Shown: positions 49,630-58,089 of the stretch, piece after piece
Position numbering within the stretch: the first letter of the stretch is position 1
How the letters are laid out: every line of letters begins with the position of its first letter
NCBI RefSeq assembly: GCF_036381655.1
Contig: NZ_DASVCJ010000054.1
Location: forward strand, 1 to 64,000
Length of the DNA stretch: 64,000 nt
Reading direction: 5' to 3'
Source of the DNA: Ferrovibrio sp036381655
Lineage (GTDB): Bacteria; Pseudomonadota; Alphaproteobacteria; Ferrovibrionales; Ferrovibrionaceae
Translations under genes and position numbers: made by a program
Notes under the pieces: model-generated
What the model saw: only the letters and a program-made list of their open reading frames with translations
Told to the model about the DNA's origin: nothing
Database searches by the model: none

Positions 49630-51489
49630 CTAGTCCCGCTCGTCCAGCGGGTCGATATCGTCGGTCATATAGACCGGGCCCTCGGCCTCGTCATCGGCCG
49701 GCCCGAGATCGCTTGCCGGCGGCACAACCTCGCGCACCTCGTCCAGAACGGCGCCGGGGAAGGCCGTCAACGCCGCCTGCACCAGCGGATGCGCCTGGGC
49801 ATGCGCGCGCCGGCGCGATTCTTCCGCCTGCTCCTGCTCGGCCAGGGTCGGCTCGCCCGGCAGCTTGCTCAGCGACACCATCCAGCGTTCGCCGGTCCAG
49901 GTCCTGAGCCGGTCGATCAGGCGGCTGGGCAGATCGTGGCGCGCCTGCGGGCCGAGCCGCAGCTCGATCCGGCCGCGCTCGAAGCTGACCAGATGCACGT
50001 CGTTGTAGAGTTCGGCGAACAGGCCGACATCGCGCATGTCCTTGACCAGCTGCACCAGCGCCGGAAAGGTCATCGGCGCCGGCATCAGCGCGACGGTTTC
50101 GCCCGGCTGCGCCAGGACCTGCGCCTGAACCTGCGCCTGAACCTGGGCCTGCGCCTGCGGAACCGCCGCCATCTGCGGTTGCGCGGCCATGGCGGCCGAC
50201 GCGCCGGACGACATACCGGCCCCGTTGCCGCCGCCAGGGGCGGCGCGCGGCGCCGGCGTCAGCGCCGGACCGCCGCTGGCGCCGCCGCCCTTCTCGCGCC
50301 ATTCCTTCACCAGGTCGGCGGGACTGGGCAGATCGGCCGCATAGGCCAGCCGCACCAGCACCATCTCGGCCGCCGCCAGCGGCACCGGGGCGGCGCGCAC
50401 CTCCTGCAGGCCCTTGAGCAGCATCTGCCAGCTGCGCGCCAGCACCGGCATGCCGAGCTTGGCGGCGAGGTCCTTGCCGCGCAGGCGCTGGCTTTCCGGC
50501 AGGGTCACGTCGTCGGCGGTGGCGCCGATCACCTTGACGCGCGTCAGCCAATGGGTGAGTTCGAGCAGGTCCTGCAGCACCACGGCCGGATCGGCGCCGA
50601 GATTGTACTGCGCCTGCAGATTCTCCAGCGCCTCGGCGATCCTGCCGTGCAGCAGCAGGTCGAGCAGCGCGAAGACCTGGCCGCGGTCGGCCAGGCCCAG
50701 CATGTCGCGCACCAGTTCGGCATTCACCTGCCCGGCGCCGTGGGCGATCGCCTGATCGAGCAGCGACAGGCCGTCGCGCACCGAGCCCTCGGCGGCGCGC
50801 GCCACCAGCGTCAGCGCGTCCTCGTCGATCTCTGCCTGCTCGGCCGCGGCGATGCGCTTGAAATGCTGCACCAGCACGCCGATCTCGACGCGCTTGAGAT
50901 CGAAGCGCTGGCAGCGCGACAACACGGTGACCGGCACCTTGCGGATTTCGGTGGTGGCGAAGATGAACTTCACATGCGGCGGCGGCTCTTCCAGCGTCTT
51001 GAGCAGGCCGTTGAAGGCCGCCGTCGAGAGCATGTGCACTTCGTCGATGATGTAGACCTTGTAGCGCGCCATCGAGGGCGCGTAGCGCACGGCTTCGATG
51101 ATCTCGCGGATGTCGTTGATGCCGGTGCGCGAGGCGGCGTCCATCTCGAAGACATCGGGATGGCGGTCCTCGGCGATCGCCTTGCAGTTGTCGCAGACCC
51201 CGCAGGGGGTGACCGTCGGCCCGCCCTGCCCGTCCGGCCCGGTGCAGTTGAGCGCGCGGGCGATGATGCGGGCGGTGGTGGTCTTGCCGACGCCGCGCAC
51301 GCCGGTGAGGATGAAGGCCTGGGCGATGCGGCCGGTGGCGATCGCATTGGTCAGCGTGCGCACCAGCGCATCCTGGCCGATCATCTCGGCGAAGTTGGCC
51401 GGGCGGTATTTGCGGGCCAGGACGCGATAGGGCGCGGAGGCGGAGGCCGCAGGATTGGAAGCGGGGGAACTCGAAACCGGGCTGTTCAT
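49630..51489 (-). CDS. dnaX: DNA polymerase III subunit gamma/tau
   Basis: 619 residues. Clamp-loader ATPase: Walker A GVRGVGKTTTARI, zinc finger with four cysteines in CTGPDGQGGPTVTPCGVCDNC, Walker B IIDEVHML, sensor-1 FIFATTEIRKVPVTVLSRCQRFDLKRV. A flexible linker carries (QAQV)n repeats and precedes the tau C-terminal domain. No A-rich slippery site for a programmed frameshift is visible; gamma may not be made that way here. ATG 51489. Confidence 0.97.
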   Translation of the reverse strand: MNSPVSSSPASNPAASASAPYRVLARKYRPANFAEMIGQDALVRTLTNAIATGRIAQAFILTGVRGVGKTTTARIIARALNCTGPDGQGGPTVTPCGVCDNCKAIAEDRHPDVFEMDAASRTGINDIREIIEAVRYAPSMARYKVYIIDEVHMLSTAAFNGLLKTLEEPPPHVKFIFATTEIRKVPVTVLSRCQRFDLKRVEIGVLVQHFKRIAAAEQAEIDEDALTLVARAAEGSVRDGLSLLDQAIAHGAGQVNAELVRDMLGLADRGQVFALLDLLLHGRIAEALENLQAQYNLGADPAVVLQDLLELTHWLTRVKVIGATADDVTLPESQRLRGKDLAAKLGMPVLARSWQMLLKGLQEVRAAPVPLAAAEMVLVRLAYAADLPSPADLVKEWREKGGGASGGPALTPAPRAAPGGGNGAGMSSGASAAMAAQPQMAAVPQAQAQVQAQVQAQVLAQPGETVALMPAPMTFPALVQLVKDMRDVGLFAELYNDVHLVSFERGRIELRLGPQARHDLPSRLIDRLRTWTGERWMVSLSKLPGEPTLAEQEQAEESRRRAHAQAHPLVQAALTAFPGAVLDEVREVVPPASDLGPADDEAEGPVYMTDDIDPLDERD

Positions 51490-51582
51490 CCTGGAAAGAC
51501 TAAGCGCCCCCGGAGAAAAGATCGACCGGCAAATGGCCGGCCGCTGGCGCCCAGCGAAGCCGGGCCATCGCGAAATTCCAAG

Positions 51583-51681
51583 GTGGGAGGCTGGACAACG
51601 ACCCGGGCGGAAACTCGTTACGGCTGCTTCCTTCCGGACCTGACCGGGTTGGCGAGGCGCCCGTCCGCCGCCAACCTCCCG
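51583..51681 (-). ncRNA. ffs: Signal recognition particle RNA (4.5S type)
   Basis: About 99 nt on the minus strand. The terminal arms GGGAGGTTGG and CCAGCCTCCC pair. The apical SRP motif GGTCAGGTCCGGAAGGAAGC, with the GGAA tetraloop and the asymmetric and symmetric internal loops that bind Ffh, is intact. No Alu domain is present, as in other proteobacterial SRP RNAs. It lies 93 bp upstream of dnaX in the same direction, a common alphaproteobacterial position. Confidence 0.95.
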
Positions 51682-51684
51682 CGC

Positions 51685-51715
51685 CTTATATCAGCCATTA
51701 GGCCCGGCAATTCAA
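51685..51715 (-). promoter_or_regulatory. ffs promoter
   Basis: On the minus strand an extended -10, TGATATAAG (TATAAG at complement of 51685-51690), lies 4 bp before the RNA's first base region, with TTGAAT (51710-51715) 19 bp upstream as -35. Distance to the mature 5' end fits a direct start. Confidence 0.6.
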
Positions 51716-51795
51716 TGGGTAGGAATCCCCATAATTTGACGGCGAAAAAAGCCGCGGCGATGGACGCCGCGCCGACGATATGCCAGCTTTCGCCT

Positions 51796-52800
51796 ATGCT
51801 TAACCCAGATCCCGCCCGCCAGCAGCGTTCGTCCCGGCAACGGCCGTCCAGACCGATCGGCTTTGCCGGCTCCAATCTCGACCGCGCCGGCAATCCGCGC
51901 CGCAATCCGGCCTGGCTCAGCGAGCAGCGACGTTCGGCGCAGGCGCGCTTTCTGCCGATGCGCGAGCTGAAGGCGCTGATCGCGCTCGACGGCAGGCCCG
52001 GCAACGACGCGCCGGCCCGCATCGCCTGGCAGGATGCCGCCTGGGATCGCGCCCATGCCGCGCTGCCCTGCATCTTCCTCGGCCTGGACGAGGCCGGCAT
52101 CCCCCATTTCGCCACCGATTGCGACGGCGACGACAGCACCGCGGCCCTGCATGGCGACAGCGTCAAGTTCATCGATGTGCGCTCGATCGCGCCGCAGCTG
52201 GCGCCCGAGGAGGCGGCGATCCTGGCCCAGGCGCGCAGCCTGATCGACTGGCATCAGCGGCATCGTTTCTGCGCCCAATGCGGCAGCCCGACGCGGGCGG
52301 CGGAGGGCGGCTACAGCCGGCATTGCACCAGCGACGCCTGCAAGGCGCAGCATTTCCCGCGCACCGATCCGGTGGTGATCATGCTGGCCGTGCGCCGCGA
52401 CGAGGCGAGCGGCCAGGACATGGTGCTGCTGGGCCGGCAGGCGCGTTTTCTGCCCGGCATGTATTCGGCCCTGGCCGGCTTCATGGAGCCGGGCGAGACC
52501 ATCGAGGAGGCGGTGCGCCGCGAAATCTTCGAGGAAGCCGGCATCACGACCGGCGCGGTGCGCTATGTCGCCTCGCAGCCCTGGCCGTTCCCCTCCTCGC
52601 TGATGATCGGCTGCATCGCCGAAGCCGAGAGCGCCGAGATCACCGTAGACAAGGACGAACTCGAAGAGGCGCGCTGGTTCAGCCGCGACGAGGTGGAAAT
52701 CATGCGGCAGAAATCCACCGACATGGAGGCCGCGCCGCGCCTGTCGCCGCCGCTGGCGCTGGCGCATCAGCTCGCGCGGCTCTGGCTCGCCGGCGCCTAG
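51796..52800 (+). CDS. nudC: NAD(H) pyrophosphatase NudC
   Basis: 334 residues. It hydrolyses NADH to NMNH and AMP and, in E. coli, removes NAD caps from RNA. The zinc ribbon CAQC...C-x4-C (RFCAQCGSPTRAAEGGYSRHCTSDAC) precedes the Nudix box GFMEPGETIEEAVRREIFEE, followed by the NudC-specific SQPWPFPSSLMIGC. An N-terminal Pro/Arg-rich leader precedes the NudC_N domain. ATG 51796. Divergent from ffs-dnaX. Confidence 0.94.
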   Translation: MLNPDPARQQRSSRQRPSRPIGFAGSNLDRAGNPRRNPAWLSEQRRSAQARFLPMRELKALIALDGRPGNDAPARIAWQDAAWDRAHAALPCIFLGLDEAGIPHFATDCDGDDSTAALHGDSVKFIDVRSIAPQLAPEEAAILAQARSLIDWHQRHRFCAQCGSPTRAAEGGYSRHCTSDACKAQHFPRTDPVVIMLAVRRDEASGQDMVLLGRQARFLPGMYSALAGFMEPGETIEEAVRREIFEEAGITTGAVRYVASQPWPFPSSLMIGCIAEAESAEITVDKDELEEARWFSRDEVEIMRQKSTDMEAAPRLSPPLALAHQLARLWLAGA

Positions 52801-52902
52801 AGGCGCCGATGGGCGGTCTGGCTGGCGCCTGAAGCCTTTCAAGACAAGCGCTTAACTGACCGGGACAGGCCGAAAGACAAGCCCAAAATCAGCTTGTTGC
52901 GA

Positions 52903-53044
52903 GCCAATTGCAGCCCATTCGATGCCAATTGGATGCCAGTTGGCTGCCAATTGACGGCCCATGCAACGCCGGTTCAGGCCGATTCCATACCGATCCGAAG
53001 CCGTTTGGCGCCCGCTGAATCCCGCGATTTTGGCAGATTGCCGG
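52903..53044 (+). repeat. Degenerate 11-bp periodic array
   Basis: Units with consensus GCCNNTTGNNN repeat nearly every 11 bp: GCCAATTG at 52903, 52924 and 52946, GCCAGTTG at 52935, then GCCCATGC, GCCGGTTC, GCCGATTC, ACCGATCC, GCCGTTTG and weaker units to about 53044. Around a dozen units can be counted, the first five being the clearest. The period is not a multiple of three and no convincing gene covers the region. It lies between nudC and the toxin-antitoxin remnant. Confidence 0.65.
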
Positions 53045-53167
53045 GACATCGCTTCTCCAGGGCCGTCTGCGCGGCAGCCCCCGCAGCGCACGGAGACATC
53101 CGATCCGATTCGCGATGGGCAACAGCGGAAAATCACCGGCTCAAGGCCGTTTTTGCAGAATACAATC

Positions 53168-53319
53168 TTACTCACCCCTGCGCGCCATATGTCCGCGCAG
53201 CCATGCCGCCAGATCACCCTCGCCGATCTCGCCGGCGGCGAGGCGGAGCATGACGGGCAGTGCTTCGGCAGGACCACGCCGACCGAATTGCCGATCTGGG
53301 TGAGTTTGAGCTGGATCAT
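53168..53319 (-). pseudogene. Fused remnant: AbrB/MazE-type antitoxin start joined to Doc toxin end
   Basis: The first 19 codons from ATG 53319 (MIQLKLTQIGNSVGVVLPK) are a typical SpoVT/AbrB-MazE antitoxin N-terminus. At about 53263 the match stops, and a different frame continues as ALPVMLRLAAGEIGEGDLAAWLRGHM...stop (TAA 53168-53170), which is the C-terminal end of death-on-curing (Fic/Doc) toxins. Intact modules place an AbrB-type antitoxin directly before doc, so an internal deletion removed most of both genes. GAAGG precedes the ATG and a TTACACGTGTAA palindrome lies just upstream. Confidence 0.72.
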
Positions 53320-53333
53320 GGGGGCCTTCGTAT

Positions 53334-53345
53334 TTACACGTGTAA
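53334..53345. promoter_or_regulatory. Palindromic operator of the lost toxin-antitoxin module
   Basis: TTACACGTGTAA is a perfect 12-bp palindrome 15 bp upstream of the antitoxin start codon, in the position where such antitoxins autoregulate. It is the remaining regulatory site of the remnant at 53168-53319. Confidence 0.6.
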
Positions 53346-53429
53346 TAACATCATCGCCGGGCTGGGCAAGCCGGCAAATGCGTGACCATCATCGCTGCGC
53401 CGGCCGCCGCGATTTGCCAATATCCGGCC

Positions 53430-53849
53430 ATGATCCCGCCCCGCCCGATCGCCGCCATCGCCTCCTATCACGCGCATGTCTATTTCGACGGGCCGGGGCA
53501 GCGCGAGCGCGCCGCGCAAATCCGCGAGCAGGTCGCCGAACGCTTCCCGGTGCAGCTCGGCCGCTGGCACGAGCGGCCGGTCGGGCCGCATACGCAGCCG
53601 ATGTATCAGATCGCCTTCGGCGCCGAGACCTTCGCCGTGCTGGTGCCCTGGCTGATGCTGAACCGGCAGAGCCTGTCGGTCCTGGTGCATCCCAATACCG
53701 GCAACCAGCATGACGATCATCTGGTGCATGCCTTGTGGCTGGGCGGCACGCTGGCCCTGAAAGGCGAGGTTCTGCCGCGCGGCGCCGGCGAGGGTGCAAG
53801 CGCGATCGACCCCGTGGTGCCGAATACAAAGCCGAACCAGCCGGCGTAA
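53430..53849 (+). CDS. DOPA 4,5-dioxygenase family protein
   Basis: 139 residues, small ferredoxin-like dioxygenase family. IAAIASYHAHVYFDG holds the HxH metal site, FPVQLGRWHERPVGPHTQPMYQIAF a further conserved stretch with histidines, and LVHPNTGNQHDDHLVHALWLG the C-terminal His-rich motif. Fungal and bacterial members cleave catechols such as DOPA; the bacterial substrate is usually unknown. ATG 53430 is the family-consistent start; an upstream start at 53382 is possible. Confidence 0.9.
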   Translation: MIPPRPIAAIASYHAHVYFDGPGQRERAAQIREQVAERFPVQLGRWHERPVGPHTQPMYQIAFGAETFAVLVPWLMLNRQSLSVLVHPNTGNQHDDHLVHALWLGGTLALKGEVLPRGAGEGASAIDPVVPNTKPNQPA

Positions 53850-53887
53850 AGCGGCTTGCATCTGCGGCCGGCCATGTCTCCGGCCGG

Positions 53888-54901
53888 CTATGTCTCCAGC
53901 CAGCGCCGCACCTGCGCCTTGAGGAAGGCGGCATCTTCCGGATTCTGCGCCGGGTTGCCGGCGCGATGGCCCCAGATGCTGGGGATCGGCACCAGTGCGG
54001 CATTGCGCAGACAGGGCAGTTCGGCCTCGTTGTCGGCGACGCGGAAATAAAGGTCCGTCGCGCCCGGCATCAGCAGCACCTTCGCCGCGATCGCCCGCAA
54101 GGCCCTGGCCAGATCGCCGCCATAGAGCGGATTGGCGCTGATATCGCCCGCCTCCCAGCAGCGCAGCTGCGCATGATGGTCGGCGGCCGGGCGGCGCGCG
54201 AAACGCTCCTCCCAGTCGGTGCGCAGGAAGGTTTCCAGATCGGGCGCCTTGAGCGCGCTCAGATGCAGTCCGGCGCGGTAGAAATCCTGGCTCAGCGCCC
54301 AGCCGGCATAGATGCGCCCGAAGGCGCGCATCGCCGCCTCGGGCTGGCGGGAAAAGCGGCCGTTGCCGAGATGCTCGGGCGCGGCTTCCAGGGTGGCGAT
54401 CAGGCTTTTGAGGAACACCTTGTTATGCACGGCGCTGCGCGCCGAGCCGCAATTGATCACCACGCGGGCGACGCTGTCGGGGAACAGCGCCGCCCAGTGA
54501 TAGGCCTGCTGCGCGCCCATCGACCAGCCATAGACGCAGGCCAGGCGCTCGATGCCGAATTGCGCGCGCAGCAGGCGCCGCTGCGCCTGCACGTTGTCAT
54601 AGGCCGTCACCAGCGAGGGATAGCCTTCGGTATTGGACGGGCTGGACGACAGGCCGTTGGCGAACATGTCGGTCTGCACGATGAACCAGCGCGTCGGATC
54701 GAGCACGCCGTCCGGGCCGATCAGCCATTCGAGATCGGGATGCTGCGCGCCGTAGCTGGTCGGATAGAGAATGACGTTGTCGCGCGCGGCATTCAGCCGG
54801 CCATGCGCCTTCCAGCTCAATGTCGCATCGGGCAGAACCTCGCCCGACAGCGTCTCGATATCGCCGAGGCGGAATCGCCCGGTCCGGGTTTCCCAGGCCA
54901 T
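53888..54901 (-). CDS. Alpha/beta hydrolase, homoserine acyltransferase-like
   Basis: 337 residues. Same superfamily as MetX: VLPDATLSWKAHGRLNAARDNVILYPTSYGAQH, nucleophile Ser in YGWSMGAQQAYHWA, catalytic Asp in PGATDLYF and His in IWGHRAGNP. It lacks the HALTGD motif and the long lid of true MetX (see 44629-45804), so it is a paralogue with another acyl or ester substrate. It starts 6 bp after the desaturase gene in the same operon. Confidence 0.88.
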   Translation of the reverse strand: MAWETRTGRFRLGDIETLSGEVLPDATLSWKAHGRLNAARDNVILYPTSYGAQHPDLEWLIGPDGVLDPTRWFIVQTDMFANGLSSSPSNTEGYPSLVTAYDNVQAQRRLLRAQFGIERLACVYGWSMGAQQAYHWAALFPDSVARVVINCGSARSAVHNKVFLKSLIATLEAAPEHLGNGRFSRQPEAAMRAFGRIYAGWALSQDFYRAGLHLSALKAPDLETFLRTDWEERFARRPAADHHAQLRCWEAGDISANPLYGGDLARALRAIAAKVLLMPGATDLYFRVADNEAELPCLRNAALVPIPSIWGHRAGNPAQNPEDAAFLKAQVRRWLET

Positions 54902-54907
54902 GCGCGC

Positions 54908-55822
54908 CTATGCCCTGTCGGCCGACATGATCTGCCGGAAATAGCCCCGATGCCAGCGCGTATAGCCGGGCTGTACGACCGCGAGCCGCTCGCGCAGCAG
55001 CCGATGCGCGGCAGGCAGGCGATGGAACGGGATCGAGGGATACAGATGATGCTCGGCGTGGAAGCTCATATTCCACATCAAGAGCCGCAGCAGCGGATTG
55101 GTCAGCGTGGTGCGCGTATTGGTGAGCCCGTTGGCGTCATGCGTGCAGCCGGTATGCTCGGTCAGCAGATAGAGCCGCAGGAATGGCTGGCCCAACAGCT
55201 GCGGCCCGATCCAGAAAATCAGCGGCGCCCGCCAGCCGGCCAGCAGGGCCGAACCCAGCGCCGCGGCGGCGGCGAAGACGCACATCCAGCGCACGCTTGT
55301 GACGATGCGAAGGCGCGCCGGCGCGGCGATATAGGGATAGGCCGAAAGATCGCCGCGCCAGGCATCGGCAATCACCTTGCAGCGGGCGCGCCAGTAATTG
55401 ACCGCCAGCACGCGCAGGACGTAGCCGCGCGCATCCCGCGGCGCCGGCGGCGTCAGCTCGGGATCGCGCGCCGGATCCTGCGTGTGGCTGTGATGCGCCA
55501 GATGGAAGGCCGCGTAGAAATGCCAGTTCATCAGCGAGGGACAGCCGGCCAGCCAGCCGACGATCGCATTGGCGCGGCGGCTGGCGAAGGCGGTGGCGTG
55601 CATCGTTTCGTGCAGGGGCGCGAACAGCGCCGCCTGCACCAGGCCGAGCAGCAGCATGGCGGGCCAAAGCTGCCAGGGCGTCGCGGCAACCGCGACCAGG
55701 GCGCCGGCGAAGATGAGCAGGGCCAGATGGATGCCGATCCGCAGGGCGCCGCGCCAGTCGGAACGCTGCGAGAGCTGGCGCAGATCGGTGCCGGACAGAA
55801 TGCGGGGCGAGGCGAGCGCCAT
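54908..55822 (-). CDS. Fatty acid desaturase family membrane protein
   Basis: 304 residues. Integral membrane di-iron enzyme. The three histidine boxes are HETMH, HLAHHSH and HAEHH, with TM helices around them (LALLIFAGALVAVAATPW, MLLLGLVQAALFAPL and others). It resembles beta-carotene ketolase/desaturase-type bacterial proteins. The substrate may be a phospholipid acyl chain or another lipid. ATG 55822. Middle gene of the kinase-desaturase-hydrolase series. Confidence 0.9.
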   Translation of the reverse strand: MALASPRILSGTDLRQLSQRSDWRGALRIGIHLALLIFAGALVAVAATPWQLWPAMLLLGLVQAALFAPLHETMHATAFASRRANAIVGWLAGCPSLMNWHFYAAFHLAHHSHTQDPARDPELTPPAPRDARGYVLRVLAVNYWRARCKVIADAWRGDLSAYPYIAAPARLRIVTSVRWMCVFAAAAALGSALLAGWRAPLIFWIGPQLLGQPFLRLYLLTEHTGCTHDANGLTNTRTTLTNPLLRLLMWNMSFHAEHHLYPSIPFHRLPAAHRLLRERLAVVQPGYTRWHRGYFRQIMSADRA

Positions 55823-55903
55823 GATCAGGACCTCCCGATCGCCTACTATCGGACGGATCGCCCGGCCATGCACGCCAAAATTCGGGCCGGTCGGGAAACG
55901 CGG

Positions 55904-57862
55904 TTACGCCACCCTGCCGATCTGGCTGCCGCGCAAGGCGGCAACGGCGCCGCTGCCCTCGCCCGGTCCGCCGGTGCCGTCGGCATCGCCGGCCGGCAGC
56001 GTCACCGTCACCGTGGTGCCGCGCCCCCGTTCGCTTTCGATGGCGACCGTGCCGCCATGCAGCTCGACGAGCTGGCGCACCAGGCTCAGGCCCAGCCCGA
56101 CGCCGTCCTGGCGCCGCACCAGCGCGCCTTCGGCCTGCCAGAAGGGATCGAAGACGCTGGCAAGCTGCTCGCGGTCCATGCCGATGCCGGTATCCGACAC
56201 CCGCAGCCGCAAGCCGCCATCGGCCAGCCGCTCGGCCTGCAGCGACACCGTGCCGCCCTCGACGCTGAACTTGATCGCATTGGACAGCAGGTTGACCACC
56301 ACCTGCTTGAGCGTCTTGGCATCGACCAGCACGTCGTCGAGCTCGTCCGCCAGCGACAGATCGAGCCTGACCGGCTTGGCTTCGAGGCGGCTGCGCGCCT
56401 GGCGCACGGCGGAATCGATCACCACGCCGGCATCGATCGATTCGATGCGCAGCGCATAGCGGCCCGACTGCATGCGGGCCATGTCGAGAATGTCGTTGAT
56501 CAGGTTGAGCAGGTGCCGGCCGCTGACCTGGATGTCGTTGGCGTATTCGACATAGCGCGACGCCAGCGGGCCATGCATCTGGGCGGTCAGGATATCGGCG
56601 AAGCCGATGATCGCATTGAGCGGCGTGCGCAGTTCGTGGCTCATGCTGGCGAGAAAGCCGGATTTCGCCCGGTTCGCCGCATTGGCGCGTTCGCTGGCGC
56701 GCTTGTATTCCTCGGTCAGCAGTTCGAGCTGCTTGGCATATTGCGCGATATCCTCCTGCGCCCGGCGGATTTCCATTTCCTTCTGCTTCAGCTCGGTGAT
56801 GTCGAAGGTGACCACCAGCAGATGGTCCGGCTTGGCCCCGCCTTCCAGCCGGAGCGGCGTTTTCGACACCCACCATTGATGCGGCACGCCATCGGCCAGC
56901 GCCCGCGTGATCTCGGTGAACGGCATGACGCGGTCTTCCGCCAGCAGCAGCCGCTCCTTCGCTTCGCTCTCGTCGATGCCGCGGCCCGGCACCAGATCGG
57001 ACAGCAGCCGCCCGCGCACATCCTGGTCGGGATAGCCGAATGCGTTGCGGGCGAAGCGGTTGACCATGACCAGGCGCAGGTCGCGGTCCTTGACATGGAT
57101 GATGCAGGGTACCGCGTCGATCACCGTCTGCAGCAGATGGGTGAGCTTGGCGGCGGCGAGCTCGGCGCGCTTGCGGTCCTCGATCTCCTGCAGGATGCCG
57201 AGCACGCGGATGACCTTGCCGTCGACATCGCGCTGCGGCACGCCGGCCAGGGCATACCAGCGCCATACCCCGGCGGCGTCGCGGGTGCGCACCTCGATGC
57301 TGAAATGGCGCTTTTCGGCCAGCGCCGCGCGGAAAGCCTCGGCATAGACCGGATGATCGTCGGGATGCAGCCAGGGCAGCGCGTCGTCATAGGTCAGCGG
57401 CGTGGGATAGCCGACGCCGAGCGCCTCCTCGGCATTGCCCCACCAGGTGATCCGGCGGCTGACCGGATCGGAGAACCAGAAGGCGATGCGGCCGATGCGC
57501 TGGCATTCCAGCATGAACAGCCGCTGCGCCTCGACTTCGGCCTCGAGCTGGGTGCGGCGTTCGACATCGGCGTTCAGCGCCGCCACCGAGCCGACCCATT
57601 GCACGATGCCGATGCCGGCCAGGGCGAGGCCGCCGAGATCGAGCAGGCGCTGCAGCAGCGTCCATTGCGACGCATGGCCGGCCATGAGGCCGTGGCCGAC
57701 CAGCCCCTCGATGACGCCGGCGGCGACCACCATCACCAGGCCGGACAGCAAGCGGCGGAAGCCCTGCCGGCTGGCGGGAATCCCGCGCCGCTGCCGCGCC
57801 AACAGCACCACGATCGCGCCCAGCACCAGGGCACGCAGCATGAAGAACCAGATTTCCCCCAC
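55904..57862 (-). CDS. PAS-domain hybrid-less sensor histidine kinase
   Basis: 652 residues. About three TM segments (IWFFMLRALVLGAIVVLLA, LLSGLVMVVAAGVIEGLVGH, LGGLALAGIGIVQWVGSVAAL), a PAS-PAC pair (FWFSDPVSRRITWWGNAEEALG..., RHFSIEVRTRDAAGVWRWYAL), a second PAS (VIDAVPCIIHVKDRDLRLVMVN), coiled coil, HisKA with H409 in SHELRTPLNAIIGFAD and a HATPase with NLLSNAIKFS, DTGIGM and GVGLGLSLV. No receiver domain is present. The start is GTG 57862 with GGGAGG 11 nt upstream. The cognate regulator is not in the window. Followed by the desaturase gene (81 bp). Confidence 0.93.
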   Translation of the reverse strand: MGEIWFFMLRALVLGAIVVLLARQRRGIPASRQGFRRLLSGLVMVVAAGVIEGLVGHGLMAGHASQWTLLQRLLDLGGLALAGIGIVQWVGSVAALNADVERRTQLEAEVEAQRLFMLECQRIGRIAFWFSDPVSRRITWWGNAEEALGVGYPTPLTYDDALPWLHPDDHPVYAEAFRAALAEKRHFSIEVRTRDAAGVWRWYALAGVPQRDVDGKVIRVLGILQEIEDRKRAELAAAKLTHLLQTVIDAVPCIIHVKDRDLRLVMVNRFARNAFGYPDQDVRGRLLSDLVPGRGIDESEAKERLLLAEDRVMPFTEITRALADGVPHQWWVSKTPLRLEGGAKPDHLLVVTFDITELKQKEMEIRRAQEDIAQYAKQLELLTEEYKRASERANAANRAKSGFLASMSHELRTPLNAIIGFADILTAQMHGPLASRYVEYANDIQVSGRHLLNLINDILDMARMQSGRYALRIESIDAGVVIDSAVRQARSRLEAKPVRLDLSLADELDDVLVDAKTLKQVVVNLLSNAIKFSVEGGTVSLQAERLADGGLRLRVSDTGIGMDREQLASVFDPFWQAEGALVRRQDGVGLGLSLVRQLVELHGGTVAIESERGRGTTVTVTLPAGDADGTGGPGEGSGAVAALRGSQIGRVA

Positions 57863-58089
57863 GGGCAGCCAGACCTCCCGAAACCGGGCAGCACTATGGT
57901 GGGCGGATAGCGGTCCTGTCTACTCGCGACGCGGTTGCGGCTTAGCGGCAAACCCGAAGGTGAGCGAAAAATAACCGCCGCGATCGGCCCGACAACGCTC
58001 AGCGGTAGTGCGCCGGCGCGGCTGCAAACACTATGTGGGTAGCTGGCGCCTCGCTGCGAAGGGATCGCAGGTTGCGATGCCGAGCGCCA
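57863..58089. other. Intergenic, promoter region only
   Basis: 227 bp between the kinase start and the meaB stop, both minus-strand. On the minus strand TAGACA and CATAGT, 18 bp apart (around 57892-57921), may be the kinase promoter. I see no RNA gene or repeat. Confidence 0.4.

Noticed and set aside
49630..51489. Programmed frameshift site in dnaX producing gamma
   Set aside because: No A6G-like slippery heptamer followed by a stem was seen in the zone after the ATPase domains.
52852..53319. A single 155-residue gene on the minus strand
   Set aside because: Only its first 19 codons look like a protein family. The remainder crosses the 11-bp repeat array and is better explained by a deleted antitoxin-toxin pair.
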